Shown piece by piece: positions 57,756-64,000 of a stretch of DNA of 64,000 nucleotides. The stretch is from Rhabditoides inermis. Its lineage: Eukaryota; Nematoda; Chromadorea; Rhabditida; Rhabditidae. Position 1 is the first letter of the stretch; each line of letters begins with the position of its first letter. Position numbers and translations under genes: made by a program. Under the pieces are notes generated by a model. That model searched no databases. It was not told where the DNA came from and worked only from the letters and a program-made list of their open reading frames with translations. The stretch covers positions 172,001 to 236,000 of the forward strand of contig CAWZYM010000332.1 of NCBI GenBank assembly GCA_963966185.1, written 5' to 3'.

Positions 57756-59545
57756 GTGTCTGCCCTACTGCTCATTCCACAAGCACTTGATTCATTAACG
57801 TCCTCATCAAAAGTGCGTCGTCGCATACATGCGCCCCACCTTCGCACATAATTCAAGCAAGTACACGTACATGAATACGCGCGCCAGTGAACCTGCTGAG
57901 TAGTTCTCTTTTTCGAGTAGCCATTGAAATGCCGCATATATCGTGTCCGCAAACTATTATGAACCTACGAATATGCACTACATACACAACTAAATGTGGA
58001 AAAGGCACTCCTAGGATTTCGAATAGCTGGGTGTCAATTGGTGAACATTGGGAGATGGGGTACAGTCATGAGATGCAACGATTTCCATGACTTTCTTCCG
58101 TAAACAGCTCACGTCAGTTTAGTTTCGATATTTATGGGTGGTGCCCGAAAGGTGATAGCGATTCTGACGACATGTCATTCTCGCTCATTGTCCTCTAGAA
58201 CAGACAACACACTTCCATTATTTCAAAACGGCTGGTGCACAGGTGTGAAGTGTGAATAGCGCTCCGTATGGCAAATGGGCAATTGGAATAGCTCATAGCA
58301 CACAATGTAGTGGCTACACTGAGCTACACTCCCTACTCGTTTACAAATTCAGGAAGTTGTCTCACCTGGTTGCCGCTCCAGAAATAGCCACTCAATTGAA
58401 TATTGATGAATGACATCTTACAGTTAGTGAGTCGAGACTCGAAACATTCCGTAACTAATTTACAGACATTCCGGAACTAGGTTGCAGATATAAACATATC
58501 GTGATATACAGAAGGAACAGGAACTCTGAAATAGTGAAAAATTTGTGTGTTTGATAATAATGGCTTATCCATAGGTGCAGACAAAACACAAAACACAAAA
58601 TACAAACTTGGGTTTCAGGCTGATCATCAGATTTGACCAGTCTGAGCCGGCGGTGCTGGAATTCGCGACAGTCGTCTGCAAGCTGTTCGCCAAGCAATCG
58701 TGGGTGGTCTGTGACGGCATCTCCGGACAGTTCAGGGTAGGCGAGGGTACCGTACTGTGTATTTTTGGTACTGTATTATGTGTATTTTGGTACTGTAGCG
58801 TCATGCAGCGCAACACGGTGATAGTAGTTGGGGATTCATGTCTCATGTGGTTCTCAGATTCCTAGTTCAGATTCCAGTAGCATACGGGTGGTTCTTTTGG
58901 TCGGTCGAGTGACGATGACAGTTGCTATTAATAACTACTGACATATAAATACAAGTTTGAAATTTTCTGTTAAAATGTCGTCATGAAACTGCAGTTCTGT
59001 ACTGTTGTTCTGTCTGCAGTTGTTGTAGTGAGTGTAGTTGTGTAGTCTTCCAAGCTCGTCCACGTGTTTACTACAATAGGATCTTTTCTTCGAAAAAGTA
59101 TATTCGTTATGTCACTTGTCTCCAATCAAATAGAGATCTAATTACTACTTCAAGAAAGTGATGTGTGCAGATATTGTTTTGAAGTGATTTCTGAGTGAGT
59201 GTGAATGAGGCGCTTGGATTTATTGTACAAAAAATCTCGTGACTCTCACCTACCTGCCTTAATTAGCATTAGATGTTTGTTCATTCAGACCTAGCTAGGA
59301 ATCGGAGTGAACCCATCGAGAGAGAAGCGAAAGAAGAGAGCGAAAGGGAGCGGGAGGGAGAGAGAGATTGGGGACAATGCAAGAGTCTAATTGGAAAAGA
59401 TATATCTGTCCAAACATCACAAAAACAAGGGCAGATTCGTCCCGAGGCAGTAGAGCAAAACAACAATAGGTAGGAGTGCTTTTCATGAAGATTAGTTATT
59501 GAGAGAAAGAGAAAGAGAGAGAGAGAGAGAGAGAGGGAGGGAGAT

Positions 59546-59585
<40 letters not shown>

Positions 59586-60407
59586 GGACCAACATTTTTT
59601 TCAGGAAGAGTTCTTCTACGTTTTCCGCAAACTCGCCGACAGTCCTTCGCAGGTATTCTATATCTTTTGTTTCCCCGAAATTTGTTGAGATATGTTTCAA
59701 TTGAAATCTAAAATCAGCCAACTGAATTTTTTAAGTAATTTGAAGTCGACGGTTCTATGAACTTTTTGATAACCGTTTCCTAATTTGTGTGCGTGTTGTT
59801 TTCCCTAATATTTTGTGTTTCCAGATTTGTGGTATCCTGATAGAAGGCTGTGCAGATGCGTCTGATCCCAGCCAGTCCGGATGGTCCATCGAGCTCCCGC
59901 CCCGTCTCGCGCTTCCCGAGAGAATCGGCCAGGCCCCGCCTCCATCGCCACGCCCCTTTCGTGTGCTGCAGGTACGGTGATTACTACTGCGTCCACCACT
60001 ATCACTTTCCCTTCTTTTTTAAATAGCGGTCAGTCTCTTCGAAATCGTCTACTGACTTCGAAACGTCTTCGAAAGACGACAGCGTGTTTCGAAGGCGTTA
60101 TGAAGGGGGCTGTTGTGCATAGACTGATCACACCAAAACGCGAGAACAGTCTCGGGAAATCGGTGTCTGACATTGTTCCGTGAATCATTCAATCATGGCT
60201 GTTCGAAATTTCGGAGGCCGTTTCGAAAGCAATACGTTGTCGCAAGGCATATCGGGATTAGTTTGAAGACAGTTCGAAGTTGTTTGAAGAGACTGACCAC
60301 TGCATTTACAGCTCTCCGATCTCCATCTCGACATGGACTATGAAGAGGACGCGGAGGCCGAGTGCGATCTGCCACTGTGCTGCCGGGACGGCAAGGGTGA
60401 GAGTGCC

Positions 60408-60483
<76 letters not shown>

Positions 60484-62759
60484 CGCGTTTGTCACTTGTT
60501 ATAGAAATACATATTTGTATGAAGATGCACATAGAAGGAGGAGCAGAGGTTCAGAAACATAAAGAAACATAAAGATCACCCCAGTCCTTCTTCCAGGTTC
60601 GGCCAAGTCGCCGGCCGGCTACTGGGGCACTGTCGGCAAGTGCGACGTTCCGTATCGATTGGTGGAGCAGATGGTCCGCCACATCAACCAGACACATGAG
60701 GTGGGTATCGATCGATTATTGATTGATCGATTGATTGCAGATTGACTACATCCTGATGAGCGGTGACTTCATCAATCACGTGGACTGGGAGTACAATAAG
60801 GTGAACAGTTTTACTCTTTTCTCCTGTTTCTTCTAAGATTTCTCTGCTCCTGCAAAACTTACTTTTTAACCTTCTCCTCCTCCTTCTCCCCCAACTCCCC
60901 CATTTCTCCTTCCCTTCTTCTCCTACTCTTTTCCTCCTCCTCCTCCTTCTCCTAATCTCCTCCTTCTCATTCTCCTTTCACCATCTCTCTCCATCCAGAA
61001 CGACACGTCCTTTGTGTTCCGCAACCTCTCCTCTCTGATGCGCGACTACTTCCCGACCACCCCCATCTACTGGACGCTCGGCAACCACGAGGGAGTGCCC
61101 GTCAACAGGTATCGATTGATTTATTGATTAATTTGATTATATTATGATGTTCCTAGGTAGATGTGTTGATTTGTTGCGTACGTTTCACCACGAGTATTCA
61201 TAGTTTTCGACCCTCTTGATAGTTAATCTCGCATTTCTCTCCTATCTTTCCAGTTCCGCGCTTTTCAATCGAAAATAATTTGTATGATAATTTTTTATAT
61301 CGTTTTTCGAAAAAGTTTTTCGGAAAAGTCGATTTTTTCAATTATCGATCTCTTCACTTATCATGATTTGCATAATATAATTGGTTATATCGTCTATATA
61401 TTCGTTCACTGTGGCGAAAGATGGGCTCCGCGCTTGCGAGCTGAAGGATCATTCAAAAAATATTCAAGTATAAGTGAGTATCGTCTATACGTTTTGTTGC
61501 CAGCTTCGCGCCTCATTCTGTCGACGAGAAGTTCTGGCCGTCTTGGTTGTATGAGGAACTGCTGGCAGCGAGCAAGCCATGGCTGCAGGACAACAACACG
61601 GAGACGATCATGTTGTGGGTGAAGGAACTCTCTCACTCACTCTCTCTCTCTCTCTCTACCTGTTTACTCTTCCAGCCGCGGCTCCTACTCCACCAAGGTG
61701 ATCGACGCTGGCTCCACTGGTCTCCGTCTCATCGCCCTCAACACGGGATTCTGCGAGAACACCAACTTGTGAGCGCATCTGTCTTTCTTTTTTTTTTCGA
61801 TTTTCTGACATGTATGTTTCACGTTTCGGTCAAATAGCGGAATGCCATGCAACCACAATCGTTCCTTCGTTCAATCTGATTCGATATTTGTGAACCGAAC
61901 CGATAGAAGATTTGTGATATAGATCTAGTCAGAAGTCTGTGACGTCATCTGATCCAAATTCCGTACATTCATCGATGGACCCCTTGTAAGCAGCTAGCGA
62001 TTTGTACTCGAGAGCCTTAGGTCAGTCCCCTTATTGGCTAGGTCGACGGTTGTATAACTTGAATCTGCTGATAAACAAACTTTTTTATAAAGTTGACTGC
62101 TTGCTTCAATTAGTAGTCTAGTGGTATCCTACGAGGTCCGCAAGCGCGGAAAGTGAGCGAATGTAAATTCGACGAGATCTTTGAATAGTGATCAGGAAGG
62201 TCTACTCCACTGCGAATCTGTCTTCCACTGTTCTGCGCACTATAATACGAACCACCCTCTATTGCAGCTTCCTGTACCTCAATCAGTCGGACCCCGACGG
62301 CACGATGAGCTGGTTCGTGCAGCAGCTGTGGAAGGTGGGCGGGTGAACAAGTAAACAAAACAAGTAAACAACCGAAGATTGCCAGAAAACCCGATCATTT
62401 GATGTGATTTGTAGGTATGTTTCAACCCAACCTTTTGAATGTCGCACTGTTTCACCACAGTAATTTGTTCATTGAAACGATATCAAAATAATGAAACAGT
62501 AATTATGTGAACAACCAACTTTTTCCCCTCCTGCGATGAAAAAATGTGCATTTGTGAAAAGTAAACAAACAAAACAAACAAACAAAGAGACAAAGAGACA
62601 AACAGACAAACAGACAAACAGACAAACGAACAAACGAACAAACGAACACTTGCAGGCGGAGCAGTCGGGTGAGAAGGTGCACGTGCTGGCTCACATTCCG
62701 CCGGCAGACGGGGAGTGTCTGGAGGGATGGGCCAGGAACTACTACAGAGTCGTGCAGAG
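57041..62759 (+). CDS. Acid sphingomyelinase (sphingomyelin phosphodiesterase), 3' part beyond the window
   Basis: Secreted or lysosomal enzyme that cleaves sphingomyelin to ceramide and phosphocholine (known for the family). Exons: 57041-57125, 57617-57695, 58619-58736, 59605-59652, 59825-59971, 60312-60396, 60597-60700, 60741-60800, 60999-61108, 61504-61614, 61676-61768, 62268-62334 and 62656-62759. Exon 1 gives a signal peptide ([12 protein letters not shown]). A saposin-B domain follows with six cysteines (C-A-A-C, V-C-K, V-C-D, I-C-G, G-C-A). After a proline-rich linker comes the calcineurin-like phosphodiesterase core: [30 protein letters not shown] and H-I-P-P. The expected G-H-T-H metal site and the C-terminal domain were not found before 64000. 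The start is supported by a CCAG acceptor one base upstream. Nematodes usually have several paralogues, so no number is assigned. Confidence 0.92.
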
Positions 62760-63459
62760 GTGGGAGGGGGGTTGTATGTCCGTGTCCGTTGTATGTCCGA
62801 TGTTGCAAATCTGTCTTTTTTGTGTTGCAACACCGTTCAAAACTCAAATGCAACTCTGTCCTTTTGCAGTTCCGTCCTACTATCGTCTGTCCTTCCGTAT
62901 GTACGTCTGCCCCCTGTGTGTCTTTTTCGGCATTCTGTTTGTCTGTCCCTGTCTGTCTGTCTGTCCGTTTGTCCGTGACTATGTGTGTCGTTCAGTCCGA
63001 TTGTGTGTGACATTGCCTATTTCTTTTATGTGCATCTATATTCCCTAGTGAAGAGATTTGCCAGGGCCAGGACAAGTCTATTGTAAGCTACCGTATACCA
63101 AAGCATCGATTCATTCCCTAACGTCTCCCTCGGCCACTATTAACCGTCCAATGTAATATTCGGGAATACAGTACGCAACACAGATGAATAGAAGGAGAGA
63201 AGTCTTTACTGTACACATCATAACACAACGTTCCGTACGCGATACATGAATAACACTGAGAGAGACACTGCCGCCTCTGTCCTTCCGACCGGTTTCTCCT
63301 CCTCTCTACTTCAACCTAGGGCCGTCACTACACCTACACCTAGATACGTTACATTACCAGCTCATAGTTCAAGCATAGGTATGAATTTTCAATTTCGTTG
63401 TGTTTCTCTTCAACACCCAGAATAGTTAAGTTTAGAACTCTGGAAGACATTACTTTTTA

Positions 63460-63500
<41 letters not shown>

Positions 63501-64000
63501 ACCTTAGAGCATCACCCCGTTTCTAGAACCATAGTGCGTTAGCCACTTCCTCGTGATCTCATTATGTATGCATTTTTTTTCATTTCACGCACCACTGTTC
63601 AGTTCTGCTGAGGAATGAATGAGAATGAAGAGATAATAACAATAATTGTTTTTAAGTTGAAGAAACGTGTTTTCCAATGAGCTTTTTTGGCTTCGTGATT
63701 CGAACTCAATAATACAAGACTAATTAGCAGTCATTAGAGTGTAGGTATCTGACGAAATGTATGAAATTGGGAATCTTCTGAAAGCTAATAGTCTTGTCTG
63801 AATATTTCTGAATTTTTTTTTCGCGAAGAAGTAGAAGTAACACTATTTTCTGTTGTCTGCTGTAGTTGTGGCGTGTTCTAGATGCCTATGTCCACAAAAC
63901 CGCGTTAATTGTTGTCTGCCGCTAGCCAGAAGACACACCGTCATCGTGGTTTCTCATTGCTGGTTTCTAGAACCATAGTAACTTTTCGCAAAACATATCC
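62760..64000. other. Last intron or 3' flank of the sphingomyelinase gene
   Basis: The final traced exon ends with a phase-2 donor GTGGGA. The next 1.2 kb holds GTCTGTCC-rich sequence (62760-63020) and a CT microsatellite (63462-63499). No exon matching the remaining sphingomyelinase sequence was found, so the gene probably continues beyond the window. Confidence 0.55.

Noticed and set aside
59281..59721. 146-codon minus-strand frame
   Set aside because: Mostly a GA-microsatellite translation and antisense to the sphingomyelinase saposin exon at 59605-59652.
62760..64000. Remaining sphingomyelinase exons
   Set aside because: No segment with the expected G-H-T-H site or later conserved cysteines was seen; the gene most likely continues past the window.

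Overview
This is eukaryotic genomic DNA, most likely from a nematode. Short GC-rich exons (often 60-160 bp) are joined by canonical GT...AG introns, many of them filled with GA/CT microsatellites. Several coding starts lie 1-12 nt downstream of a TTTCAG-like acceptor with no visible upstream exon, as expected for spliced-leader trans-splicing. The window also holds a LINE with an F-A-D-D reverse transcriptase. A diplogastrid-like nematode would fit, but the species cannot be named from sequence alone.

Layout: every gene with good support is on the plus strand. Bases 1-3.9 kb are intergenic and repeat-bearing, with one candidate minus-strand exon. A complete WDR3/UTP12 gene for ribosome biogenesis runs from 3930 to 15943. 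One of its introns holds a complete, separately spliced DDE transposase gene of 647 aa (8318-10900). A biotin-protein ligase (HLCS type) runs from about 17931 to 40819, with its catalytic core in the last 4.3 kb and many MITEs and simple repeats in its introns. A 586-aa gene at 41285-53607 encodes three tandem, catalytically degenerate RNase H1-like domains behind a basic N terminus that looks like a mitochondrial presequence. Its introns carry a 5'-truncated LINE and a TTAA-flanked element. A three-exon gene for a 62-aa secreted, neuropeptide-like precursor lies at 56018-56546. An acid sphingomyelinase starts at 57041 and is cut off by the window end.

The genes do not form one pathway; they are a housekeeping neighbourhood (rRNA processing, biotinylation, sphingolipid breakdown). 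The most unusual items are the triple RNase H-fold pseudoenzyme, local duplications that copy exon edges into the adjacent intron, microsatellites that begin right at 5' splice sites, an over-represented intronic octamer GAAACGTA, and tRNA-headed inverted-repeat elements. Exon coordinates were read by eye from splice sites and reading phase, so single-base errors are possible.
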